DNA of 27,227 bases, taken from the IMG/VR virus record IMGVR_UViG_3300025889_000780, positions 1 to 27,227 of that record; one strand, given 5' to 3'. Below, piece after piece: positions 6,858-12,804 of the stretch. Position numbers and translations under genes: made by a program. The notes under the pieces were generated by a model. That model was given only the letters and a program-made list of their open reading frames with translations. It searched no databases and was not told the DNA's origin. The first letter of the stretch is position 1; the number at the start of each line of letters is the position of its first letter. The DNA is from a virus.

Positions 6858-7461
6858 CTTGCACCTCTTCAGCAAGGCGCTCACGCGCCCGCTTTCTGTT
6901 TCCACCGTCCTCGGCTCCCGCATCATGTGTCAACGGGGCGTATGTCTGCTTCAGTTCGTTCAAGGCCTTCATGACTTCTTCCTTGCTCATTTGATCGATG
7001 GTGCCGTGACGTATCTCCGTTTTATTGACGTAGATGTCCCCCTGTGCCTGCCCACGGCGATATTCCGCCTGCACTGCGGCACTGTACGCACCATTCTCCA
7101 ACGCCGCGTCACGGATGATCTGGAGATCCCTGAGATGCCTCTGGTATTCCACGCCATACTTTTCGTCAAGCTCCTGCCTGTATTCACGGATCGCGCGGCA
7201 GACATGAGGGTGGATTCGGGGATTGGTGAGTTCAGAGGCCCTGACATGGGCAGACCGTTCGGGATAGCCCGCGTTGATCGCCGCCTCCCGCATTGTGATC
7301 TGTCCATCTTTTGACACAAGTTCGCGGACAAAAAGCTCTTGCCTTCTGGTCAGACGCTTTTGTGCCAGTGGCGGACGGTTGGTTTGCTGTCGTTTTGCTT
7401 CAGGAAGTGCCGCCGCCTTGGTGTCCAGCACCTTGGCGTACCGCTTGGCTTTCTTTGTCAC
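6844..7461 (-). CDS. terS: Terminase small subunit
   Basis: The DNA-recognition part of the packaging motor. The 205-aa protein carries a Terminase_2-like N-terminal domain: LTRRQELFVRELV, then MREAAINAGYPERSAHVRASEL and NPRIHPHVCRAI, the usual helix-turn-helix pattern. A helical oligomerisation region (ELDEKYGVEYQRHLRDLQIIRDAALENGAY) and a charged tail follow. The start is a GTG at 7461 with GAGGA about 7 nt upstream. The gene-less repeat region 7462-7829 lies immediately upstream and could hold its promoter or a packaging/origin site. The large subunit is 4.6 kb away rather than adjacent. Confidence 0.9.
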   Translation of the reverse strand: MTKKAKRYAKVLDTKAAALPEAKRQQTNRPPLAQKRLTRRQELFVRELVSKDGQITMREAAINAGYPERSAHVRASELTNPRIHPHVCRAIREYRQELDEKYGVEYQRHLRDLQIIRDAALENGAYSAAVQAEYRRGQAQGDIYVNKTEIRHGTIDQMSKEEVMKALNELKQTYAPLTHDAGAEDGGNRKRARERLAEEVQDVPD

Positions 7462-7829
7462 AGGAGTTCCTCGGTATGTGAGTAAGTCCGGCTAACCATA
7501 CCTTAATTTGGCCCTCTATATATATATTTTCCAGAAAAATAAAAATATTTTTTTTGAATCTCAAAACCCTTAATAGCAATAGCTCGATTAACAAGCTTGT
7601 ACATAAGTGGTGTATACCCGCGTTACCCACGTGTTACGACAGAATCCAGTGTTTATGCGGCCTGTAGGCCAAGGTAACGCGGTAACGCCGGTAACGGCTA
7701 TTTAGAATTTATTTTTTATTTTTTTATTTCTCTGGGAAAACACTATATAGATAGCGAAATTAAGACCCGTGGTCCGTGGTCCGTGGCCCGTGCCTGCTGT
7801 CTCGCGACATGGGGCTAATGGGCCACGGC
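7462..7829. other. Gene-less region with iteron-like repeats, AT-rich tracts and heptamer repeats
   Basis: No gene is seen. Three direct copies of GGTAACG(C/G) lie at 7673-7680, 7681-7688 and 7690-7697, and one inverted copy GCGTTACC at 7620-7627. A GGCC-TGTA-GGCC dyad is at 7659-7670. AT-rich tracts flank these (7514-7560 and 7701-7733). Repeated short sites next to easily melted DNA are what a replication origin looks like, but a terS control region is equally possible. Confidence 0.45.
7766..7792. repeat. Tandem heptamer repeat (CCGTGGT units), longest copy
   Basis: Four consecutive CCGTGG-type 7-bp units lie in the gene-less region. The last 15 bp match the 16-bp block shared by the copies at 9766 and 16547. 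Confidence 0.85.
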
Positions 7830-7835
7830 TCACGG
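7821..7835. repeat. Heptamer repeat copy overlapping a stop codon
   Basis: Reads ggccacggctcacgg. The TGA stop of the 33-aa membrane peptide gene (7830-7832) lies inside this copy, so the element may have supplied or altered that gene's end. Confidence 0.6.
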
Positions 7836-7931
7836 TAAGAGGAGGAAGAGGAAGATCCCGCTGAGTATGATGCAGATTCCGCCGACGATGACAGCCGCCC
7901 CGACGAGCAGTTCTTCTATTCGGTCGCTCAT
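7830..7931 (-). CDS. 33-aa single-span membrane peptide
   Basis: A 34-codon frame from ATG at 7931 to TGA at 7830, only 1 nt after the preceding gene's stop. The peptide is MSDRIEELLVGAAVIVGGIC followed by a second hydrophobic half ending FLFLLLP: a short charged N terminus and one long transmembrane segment with a GxxxAxxxGG-like pattern. Roles for such phage peptides include holin-like or membrane-signalling functions; none can be assigned. Context and hydrophobicity support it, length does not. Confidence 0.55.
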   Translation of the reverse strand: MSDRIEELLVGAAVIVGGICIILSGIFLFLLLP

Positions 7932-7932
7932 A

Positions 7933-8103
7933 TTACATGAATGTTGCGACGTAGGCCGTGAGGCCTGCCATGAGGATCAAGGCTAGGAAGTGTTCAGCGA
8001 TTTGCATTTTGACGGGTTTGTCTTTTCGGTCTTGGTGGCATCGGTCGCAAAGGGCGTTGTTGATGGGCACCCCGCATCGATTGCAGACGTAGCAGTGCCT
8101 CAT
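7933..8103 (-). CDS. 56-aa zinc-ribbon plus transmembrane microprotein
   Basis: The ATG at 8103 directly abuts the preceding stop at 8104, and TAA is at 7933. The N terminus MRHCYVCNRCGVPINNALCD has CxxC knuckles (C4/C7 or C7/C10, then C19/C22), followed by a basic linker (HQDRKDKPVK) and a C-terminal transmembrane segment (FLALILMAGLTAYVATFM). This looks like a membrane-anchored zinc ribbon. It forms an operon with the genes on both sides. No named family. Confidence 0.7.
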   Translation of the reverse strand: MRHCYVCNRCGVPINNALCDRCHQDRKDKPVKMQIAEHFLALILMAGLTAYVATFM

Positions 8104-8364
8104 TTAATGAAAGCTCTTGTGTTTGTACAGGTCGCGGGTTTCGATGAGGTAATCGGTATAGACGATGAAGCCGATTTGGCATAGGGCCAGCACGAACTCC
8201 TGTTCGTCGTCGGCCATCAGGGTTTCCATCATGTGCTTGCTTTGTTCGTCGCCCAACCAGATTTCGTTTTGTAGCGCGTTGGCTACGAATTCGCGGAAGC
8301 TCTCGCTACTTTCCAGTAGTTTGGCGGCGTCTACTCTTTTTTCTGAATCAATTGCCAATCCCAT
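8104..8364 (-). CDS. Hypothetical 86-aa protein
   Basis: It starts at ATG 8364 with GGGAGAG 6 nt upstream and ends 1 nt before the zinc-ribbon/TM gene. The product is an acidic helical protein (SSESFREFVANALQNEIWLGDEQ, EFVLALCQIGFIVYTDYLIETRDLY). No family is recognised. It is the first gene of a three-gene minus-strand unit, diverging from the plus-strand operon at 8443. Confidence 0.7.
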   Translation of the reverse strand: MGLAIDSEKRVDAAKLLESSESFREFVANALQNEIWLGDEQSKHMMETLMADDEQEFVLALCQIGFIVYTDYLIETRDLYKHKSFH

Positions 8365-8442
8365 ATCAGACTCTCCCGGCGGACTGTAGTAGTCTACTTC
8401 AATACAAAAACGAACTCTATCTTATATCGGGGGAATAAAGAT
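8365..8442. promoter_or_regulatory. Divergent intergenic region between two small operons
   Basis: It must carry promoters in both directions. An imperfect dyad GTAG-TAGT-CTAC lies at 8386-8397. On the plus strand a TATCTTATAT stretch precedes GGGGGA, the ribosome binding site of the gene at 8443. Exact promoter boxes are not assigned. Confidence 0.45.
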
Positions 8443-8706
8443 ATGATGCCAAGACTTTTTTTGGTTCGGTGGCGTGATGCGTGTGGCGGGACGCGTAGTG
8501 GTTGGCGTTCGGTTGAAGAGATGAAAGAAACACGGGAGGCGGAGGTGATGTCGTGTGGTGTGATACTTCATCAGGACGAACGGCGTCTTCTGCTGTGCCC
8601 GCACGTTTTGTTAAATGACGACGGTCAGGTTGAAGAGGGTGACGCAGAGATTGCAATACCTATGGATTGGGTGACCAGTGTGGAGGAGTGGAATGGTCAT
8701 GGGTAG
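8443..8706 (+). CDS. Hypothetical 87-aa phage protein
   Basis: One of the few plus-strand genes, with ATG at 8443 and GGGGGA 8 nt upstream. The product MMPRLFLVRWRDACGGTRSGW continues with a VMSCGVILHQDERRLLLCPH strand region and ends with AIPMDWVTSVEEW. The pattern VxWxDA...GW...CGVIL...IP...I..VxxL is a common small phage protein layout, likely a beta-rich domain, with no known function. It runs into the next gene with a 14-nt overlap. Confidence 0.75.
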   Translation: MMPRLFLVRWRDACGGTRSGWRSVEEMKETREAEVMSCGVILHQDERRLLLCPHVLLNDDGQVEEGDAEIAIPMDWVTSVEEWNGHG

Positions 8707-8866
8707 GGACGAAGACGATTGGGAAGATGTACTGAACGACTTAGAAGAAGAAGCGGAACTAGAGTTTGAGGAAGTCGAGCCGGAGATAGAAAAGCGGGAC
8801 GAATCTTTTTATGCTAGCCGCCTTGAGTTGATTGAAGAAGCGGCGAGGAAAATAAAAAGTGAATGA
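8693..8866 (+). CDS. Hypothetical 57-aa very acidic protein
   Basis: The chosen start is ATG 8693, 4 nt after GGAGGAG; ATG 8699 is an alternative. The product is strongly acidic (DEDDWEDVLNDLEEEAELEF, EVEPEIEKRDE) with a helical C terminus. Such highly acidic phage proteins sometimes mimic DNA, but this is only a composition-based thought. It overlaps both neighbours. Confidence 0.65.
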   Translation: MVMGRDEDDWEDVLNDLEEEAELEFEEVEPEIEKRDESFYASRLELIEEAARKIKSE

Positions 8867-8939
8867 TCTACCGGAGTATATGGTGCCCTTATGTTGCGTG
8901 GCGTTTGCGGCGCTGGCCTGTTACTTTATGGGGAATTAA
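8859..8939 (+). CDS. Possible 26-aa membrane peptide
   Basis: A GTG-initiated 26-codon frame overlapping the previous stop by 8 nt. The peptide NDLPEYMVPLCCVAFAALAC ends YFMGN: a short polar start and one transmembrane span. Very short, with an indistinct ribosome binding site, so tentative. Its end overlaps the convergent HNH gene by 14 nt. Confidence 0.35.
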   Translation: MNDLPEYMVPLCCVAFAALACYFMGN

Positions 8940-9429
8940 ACGCTTTGGTTAGGACGGCGCACCAAAAATAAAGGTCGCCGTCCGTCATGTTGGATTTCAT
9001 CTTGTTAACCCGGTCACACACCAGACGAATGTTGTCTGGCACATAGCCCTGCTCTGAATCAATCCTGTCGATAGAAATGTTGGTCCCGCGCCGTGAGCCG
9101 TGGTTCGAGTACAGGCCTTCGTGCATCCATGTCATGGGCAGGCCGGACACGGCGCACATTCCTTTTTGCTCTTGGTAAATACGCATTAGGAAATCGACAT
9201 CTATTTCTTCGGGAAGTTCGCCGCCGTTTTTCTTGACGCGTTGCCGCATGTCTCGGAAGCGAGAAGAGAGGTAGTTGCGGGGGCTTTTGTAGACGGAATC
9301 GACTTGAATCTTGGCGTCACACTCGGCACAAACGGGCCGCCCACGCTGATATTTTCCAGTGTGATAGCGAGCGCCAAAATTTTTTATTAGCTTTCTTTTC
9401 TTACAAAGTTTGCAAGTAAGCCGTTGCAA
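8926..9429 (-). CDS. HNH-type endonuclease with N-terminal zinc finger
   Basis: A 167-aa protein. The N terminus has two CxxC pairs (C6/C9 and C34/C37). The nuclease part shows GMCAVSGLPMT (90-100), ISIDRIDSEQGY (118-129) and PDNIRLVCDRVNKMKSN (131-147), the layout of phage HNH proteins that lie in genomes as homing or stand-alone nucleases. The first codon is TTG at 9429; a GGGCGG stretch sits just upstream inside a hairpin. A heptamer-repeat copy falls between the Cys and DRID motifs, encoding SNHGSRRG. The role may be homing or packaging-related cleavage. Confidence 0.85.
   Translation of the reverse strand: MQRLTCKLCKKRKLIKNFGARYHTGKYQRGRPVCAECDAKIQVDSVYKSPRNYLSSRFRDMRQRVKKNGGELPEEIDVDFLMRIYQEQKGMCAVSGLPMTWMHEGLYSNHGSRRGTNISIDRIDSEQGYVPDNIRLVCDRVNKMKSNMTDGDLYFWCAVLTKAFNSP
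9090..9107. repeat. Heptamer repeat copy inside the HNH gene
   Basis: gccgtgagccgtggttcg. In the HNH frame it encodes part of SNHGSRRG, a segment between the conserved motifs that could tolerate insertion. It shares CCGTGAGCCGTGG with the minus strand of the copy at 7821-7835. Confidence 0.55.
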
Positions 9430-9436
9430 TCGCCCG

Positions 9437-9456
9437 CCCCCACATGCGAGTGGGGG
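9437..9456. promoter_or_regulatory. Hairpin ahead of the HNH start codon
   Basis: A perfect 7-bp stem CCCCCAC/GTGGGGG with a 6-nt loop. On the minus strand its 3' arm is the G-rich stretch just before the HNH TTG start, so folding could limit access to the ribosome. No T-run follows, so it is not a classical terminator. Confidence 0.5.
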
Positions 9457-9469
9457 TAGGTATACTTGA

Positions 9470-9724
9470 TTAAGTCAATCCTATCAAGGACATAATTAAT
9501 AAAATTACAAACAACGCGAAGTATCCTTGCCAACCCATTAGATTTTTTTCGGGTTCTACAATGCGGTGGAGTTTTTTGGATGAGTCGCCTTTTGCGGCGG
9601 CGGGCGCGGTTATGGAAACGCTAGCGTTCTGCGGCTGTTCCCACGCTTCGTTCACTTCTGTTTCGGGGTTGTCCGCTAGGAATCGTCCGTCTTTGCCACG
9701 GGCGCGGCGTTTTTTGTTAGCCAT
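9470..9724 (-). CDS. Hypothetical 84-aa tail-anchored membrane protein
   Basis: The chosen start is ATG 9724 (MANKKRRARGKDGRFLADNP) with AGGAGG 6 nt upstream; it overlaps the nuclease gene by 8 nt. The frame is open further upstream, but that part lies inside the nuclease gene. The protein has a basic N terminus, a variable Ala/Pro linker and one C-terminal transmembrane segment (GYFALFVILLIMSLIGLT). It would sit in the inner membrane with its N terminus in the cytoplasm. Family unknown. Confidence 0.75.
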   Translation of the reverse strand: MANKKRRARGKDGRFLADNPETEVNEAWEQPQNASVSITAPAAAKGDSSKKLHRIVEPEKNLMGWQGYFALFVILLIMSLIGLT

Positions 9725-10532
9725 GAAGAGCCTCCTTCGGTTGTAGCTTTGACCATTGTGAACAGGGGTCCGTGGCCCGTGACTTGTGTAGCGTACAAAA
9801 CCACCGGCGTTTCGCTGTCGGTTTGGCGTGACGACAGGTGCGGCACTCGACGGAGAGCGGGAGAGGTTGCTCACCTTCGGGCCAGCAGTGTGGCTTGTAG
9901 TTACAGTACTTGCACTCAAAGCAATCAGGGGTATCTGAGATGCGAGTAGTGGATAAGCCACGGACCACGGATAGGGCTTTACGCATCAGGTCCTTGAACC
10001 GTGGTTCGTTAAACGGGACGTTCTGTGCGTGGTACACGGAGGTGTTTTTGTTGTACGCCACCATCCATGCTGATTTGAGGTCGGACAACCCCATGAGGAG
10101 TTGCATCTGGTCGTAGTAAATAGGGTGGCTGGTAAAGATGCCTTGGTTCTTGAACATGCGCCATTTCTTATCGTTCATGGACTTTATTTCAAGCACCTGC
10201 GTTCTATCGCCGTTGTAGATGATGCCGTCGGCGTGGCCGCGTAAGTGACCGCCAAGCGCCGTGTACGTCCATTGTTGCTGAGTCTTTGGGTCCACCTCTA
10301 CCACATTCACGCCCGCCATCTTCATGTCATGCACCACCACTTCTTCTAGCTGGTGGCCCAGTGAAAAGATCCGCATGACTGCGGGAGGTGGGGGGTTTTG
10401 CGGGTAGCCGCGCAGGCTGTATTGAAGAAAGGCGTGGCACGGGTTGCCTACGTTGCTTGCGCCGATGTAGCACCGACGTTCGCTTTTGTAAGTCTTCACC
10501 GTGCTGATATCAATCGCGTCGATTAATTCCAC
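9717..10532 (-). CDS. Cas4/RecB-like PD-(D/E)XK exonuclease with Cys clusters
   Basis: A 271-aa nuclease. The core shows HADGII with D102, VLEIKSM with E115-x-K117, and YDQMQLLMGL (140-149), the QxxxY-like motif region of RecB/Cas4 nucleases. Cysteines at C21, C32 and a tight cluster C204/C207/C210/C216 suggest an Fe-S cluster as in Cas4 and AddB. A second group C230/C233/C246/C257 looks like an added zinc finger, and the RATDP heptamer insert falls just before its last Cys. The start is GTG 10532 with GGGG 7 nt upstream. A recombination exonuclease role is likely. Confidence 0.85.
   Translation of the reverse strand: MELIDAIDISTVKTYKSERRCYIGASNVGNPCHAFLQYSLRGYPQNPPPPAVMRIFSLGHQLEEVVVHDMKMAGVNVVEVDPKTQQQWTYTALGGHLRGHADGIIYNGDRTQVLEIKSMNDKKWRMFKNQGIFTSHPIYYDQMQLLMGLSDLKSAWMVAYNKNTSVYHAQNVPFNEPRFKDLMRKALSVVRGLSTTRISDTPDCFECKYCNYKPHCWPEGEQPLPLSVECRTCRHAKPTAKRRWFCTLHKSRATDPCSQWSKLQPKEALHG
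9766..9781. repeat. Heptamer repeat copy, 16 bp identical to the copy at 16547
   Basis: gggtccgtggcccgtg. On the minus strand, in the nuclease frame, it encodes R-A-T-D-P in the C-terminal Cys-rich segment. The same 16 bp at 16547-16562 encodes R-A-T-D-P at the end of the primase. Confidence 0.85.
9957..9970. repeat. Heptamer repeat copy, opposite orientation
   Basis: gccacggaccacgg, reversed relative to the neighbouring copy. In the nuclease frame it encodes SVVRG, a linker just before the Fe-S type Cys cluster. Confidence 0.7.
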
Positions 10533-10587
10533 GTATGCGCCCCATCTGGATTAGTTGGATAAAGTAACATATGAAAAGCGGTAGCGC

Positions 10588-10614
10588 AAAAAAAAGCCCC
10601 GCATTGCGCGGGGC
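10588..10614 (-). terminator. Intrinsic terminator after the DUF3310 operon
   Basis: On the minus strand a GCCCCGC/GCGGGGC stem with a short loop is followed by eight T. A CTCCCAAAGTG motif lies just before it, as in the DUF932 cassette. Confidence 0.93.
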
Positions 10615-10712
10615 CGGGTTGTAACATGTTCACTTTGGGAGTCTAACATCAACCCTAATCAAACGTTTTAGGAGTGACACTCTTGAGGAAATGCCACGCC
10701 CCCAAGCTATCA

Positions 10713-10907
10713 CTACGGTCTGACGATTTCAAGCACTTCTTTGGTGGCTTGGTCGGCTGGTACAACCGACAGGTCGGATTGAATGGCCATGGGCTTTTGG
10801 AAACGGTCGGCCATTTGATGCGCGGCTTCTATGGCAATCTTCACTTCATCGGAAGCTATTCCAAACCACCATTGACCAGTTCCTTTATTAAGCGATCCAG
10901 AAACCAT
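10713..10907 (-). CDS. Hypothetical 64-aa protein
   Basis: The chosen start is ATG 10907 (MVSGSLNKGTGQWWFGIASD) with AAGGAAAG upstream; it overlaps the DUF3310 gene by 52 nt in another frame. The C-terminal part (HQMADRFQKPMAIQSDLSVV) looks like a small conserved phage domain, but I can name no family. It is the last gene before the terminator at 10588-10614. A shorter start without the overlap has no visible ribosome binding site. Confidence 0.65.
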   Translation of the reverse strand: MVSGSLNKGTGQWWFGIASDEVKIAIEAAHQMADRFQKPMAIQSDLSVVPADQATKEVLEIVRP

Positions 10908-11095
10908 TGGGCTTTCCTTAAATCTTCTACAGGCGCGTTCTTGTGTTCGTAACGCCAAAGGTATTTCATTGAAGACGCCTTGAGATAGGCCTGAAACCCC
11001 TCGGCGGTCAAGCTGGCTTTGATAGCGTCAATGCATTCAATCCCACCTTGGTTGTAGTGGGCAGGGCAGTTAACGTTATCTGAGTTCTCTGGCAT
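10856..11095 (-). CDS. DUF3310 family protein
   Basis: A 79-aa protein matching the small phage DUF3310 domain: NVNCPAHYNQGGIECIDAI near the start, then MKYLWRYEHKNAPVEDLRKA and QWFLDRLIKEL. Members are common in phage early regions and are sometimes labelled nucleotide kinase-like, without firm proof. The start at 11095 overlaps the 59-aa gene by 20 nt. It belongs to a four-gene operon. Confidence 0.88.
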   Translation of the reverse strand: MPENSDNVNCPAHYNQGGIECIDAIKASLTAEGFQAYLKASSMKYLWRYEHKNAPVEDLRKAQWFLDRLIKELVNGGLE

Positions 11096-11255
11096 TTTTT
11101 TCTCTCTCCGCGTCTAGCTTGGTTTTGAGAAACTCATGCCAAATATGCAGTTTGTCGAAGTCAGATCGATTAATTTTGTCGCCGCTTTCGTAGGCTTTTT
11201 CAAGCTTTCTCAACGCCTTGTCAAACTCCGCCTGCATGGTTGTAAATTGACTCAT
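11076..11255 (-). CDS. Hypothetical 59-aa helical protein
   Basis: A 60-codon frame from ATG 11255 to TAA 11076, starting with an ATGA overlap on the ribbon-helix-helix gene. The product MSQFTTMQAEFDKALRKLEK continues with KLHIWHEFLKTKLDAEREK and is almost entirely charged helix, probably a coiled coil. Family unknown. Its ATGA junction and nested overlap with DUF3310 support it. Confidence 0.75.
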   Translation of the reverse strand: MSQFTTMQAEFDKALRKLEKAYESGDKINRSDFDKLHIWHEFLKTKLDAEREKNARELR

Positions 11256-11482
11256 ATTGAAAAGCTCTTGGACGTAAGGTCTACGCCATTCTCCTTCTTA
11301 AATGAATCTACCTGCTCCGCAATATATTCCTGATCGCCGTCGGACAAATTTGCCATCTTCCAGCCCTCATGAATATAACGAAGCTGTCCACTAATTGTAC
11401 GCCCTTCAACGCGAGCAATCACCACAAGCTCTTCATAAACGTCGCGCGGCAACAACACAGATTTCCATTTGGTAGTGTCCAT
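11252..11482 (-). CDS. Ribbon-helix-helix-like DNA-binding protein
   Basis: A 76-aa protein. The first half fits a ribbon-helix-helix fold: strand WKSVLLPRDV, helix YEELVVIARVEG, then RTISGQLRYIHEGW. Such proteins bind DNA as dimers and often repress their own promoter. The chosen start is ATG 11482, 7 nt after AGGAG; a GTG 3 nt earlier is too close to it. A GTATA-N6-TATAC dyad at 11501-11516, just upstream, is a candidate operator. It is the first gene of a four-gene operon. Confidence 0.75.
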   Translation of the reverse strand: MDTTKWKSVLLPRDVYEELVVIARVEGRTISGQLRYIHEGWKMANLSDGDQEYIAEQVDSFKKENGVDLTSKSFSI

Positions 11483-11500
11483 CACACTTCTCCTAATTCG

Positions 11501-11516
11501 GTATAGGAGAGTATAC
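11501..11516 (-). promoter_or_regulatory. Candidate operator, GTATA-N6-TATAC dyad
   Basis: A perfect 5-bp inverted repeat 18 nt upstream of the ribbon-helix-helix gene start, overlapping where a -10 box could lie (TATACT on the minus strand). It would suit autorepression by a dimeric regulator. Confidence 0.5.
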
Positions 11517-11544
11517 GGACAGTCGTAGCCTCAAGCAACCGGCG

Positions 11545-12804
11545 TTAATCTACTATCTCCTCCCGCAGTCTACGGGCCTGTAGTCTTACGGGCCTTAAGG
11601 CGGCCTCCTCTTCCTCGTAGTCCTCGTTGTTTATCAGGGACACATCGTACCTAAGCCTGTTGAGGGCGTACGCTGTATCTGTTACGTCTCTGTAACCTGC
11701 TGGTGTTAGGCCAGTGTAAGAAAAGATTTCACTACAGAACAGATTAGAGTTAGTGTGGTAGTACCCTAGAAAACCATAAGACATGAGGTCGCTGTAAGAG
11801 CTACATATGTCGTTCCAACCGTGTCCAAACTCAGGCCATATGTAACCTTTTGCTGGATTAGATTGATTCTCTGGTCCGTGCGCTAGGCCTACTGAGTGCC
11901 CTATCTCGTGTAAGTCTGTAAACACAGAGCAACGAGACATGGACGACGGGGGTTGGCCCTCGCTAAACCACGTGTTCACATGAGCAACCCCACAGGTGTT
12001 AGGGTAAGACGTACCGTGGGCCAACACAACGTCCACAGGAAGCTTGTTAGCCTGACGCTCTACGTCACGTAAGCTATGATAGTGAGCCAGCCAAAGCTCC
12101 TTTAGCTCGTACCTGATGTGTACACCAGACCTTTCGTAGATACTGTTGTATTCATTTACCCTCTTCTGCCACTTGTCCCATTCCTCTGGGTACTCACGCA
12201 TGATTTCTATTGGTGTGTCTATGCCGTACTCTCTGTGCGAGGCGTACACCAGTACTCCTAGCTCCCAAGTGACTATAGTGTCATCGTCCTCCCCGTAGTA
12301 AATAAAGCCCTTGGACGGACCCCGAAACTCGTAACCTATACAGTCAGCGTTAAACTCTCTGGCGCACCGTGGTTCCTCTTCTATGGTAAACTCTATGTCT
12401 TTCCACCCCAGCCTAAAGATACCTGTGCCCAGCCTCCCGTCGCCAAAGATATGAACAGTGTCCCTACCGACTCTTACTGCTGTACCCATAGTTGTTGAAT
12501 GATGAACCATTCCCCAAGGCTCTTCACGGCCCAGCATGTCTTTGTAATCTACGTTAACTATGGCGGGATGAAATCTATCCCCCGTTTCTTTTTCCATCGT
12601 TAAATTCATATAACGACGAAAACCGCATTCCCAAGATCTAGGATCTTTTGTTGAATAACGATTGCCGTCAACGTCCTCGTAAATAAACCATTGAACGCCG
12701 GGATAGTTTTTAGAACATCCTGTTTTTATTAATGTGTCGGCTATTGCACTTTGAGAAAAAAATAAAAAAAGAACAAACTTACTTGTCTGTAAAAACCTCT
12801 GCAT
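11545..12804 (-). CDS. Secreted metzincin zinc metalloprotease
   Basis: A 419-aa protein with an N-terminal signal peptide (hydrophobic FVLFLFFSQSAIA, cleavage plausible near residue 22). The catalytic motif HEIGHSVGLAH (299-309) is the full metzincin HExxHxxGxxH, and SDLMSYG (338-344) gives the Met-turn at M341. Before it, NEYNSIYERSGVHIRYEL is typical of reprolysin-like metzincins. Many Cys residues (30, 60, 147, 155, 271, 292, 334, 357) suggest disulfides. An exported protease is unusual for a phage; it could act on the host envelope, on neighbours or on superinfecting phage. It overlaps the upstream gene by 26 nt with no clear ribosome binding site. Confidence 0.88.
   Translation of the reverse strand: MQRFLQTSKFVLFLFFSQSAIADTLIKTGCSKNYPGVQWFIYEDVDGNRYSTKDPRSWECGFRRYMNLTMEKETGDRFHPAIVNVDYKDMLGREEPWGMVHHSTTMGTAVRVGRDTVHIFGDGRLGTGIFRLGWKDIEFTIEEEPRCAREFNADCIGYEFRGPSKGFIYYGEDDDTIVTWELGVLVYASHREYGIDTPIEIMREYPEEWDKWQKRVNEYNSIYERSGVHIRYELKELWLAHYHSLRDVERQANKLPVDVVLAHGTSYPNTCGVAHVNTWFSEGQPPSSMSRCSVFTDLHEIGHSVGLAHGPENQSNPAKGYIWPEFGHGWNDICSSYSDLMSYGFLGYYHTNSNLFCSEIFSYTGLTPAGYRDVTDTAYALNRLRYDVSLINNEDYEEEEAALRPVRLQARRLREEIVD

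Noticed and set aside
6859-7314. Plus-strand 151-codon frame opposite terS
   Set aside because: Antisense shadow; the product has no coherent domain, while the minus frame is a clear terminase small subunit.
7400-7630. Minus-strand 76-codon frame across the gene-less region and terS start
   Set aside because: Runs through AT-rich repeats, overlaps terS in another frame, and has no ribosome binding site or domain.
10655-10690. Nine-codon GTG frame with a G-rich leader after the 64-aa gene
   Set aside because: Too short to support as a gene without translation data.
12361-12376. Single CCGTGG in the metzincin gene, and similar single hits at 15335, 24503 and 26948
   Set aside because: Single hexamers without tandem units are expected by chance in DNA of this length.
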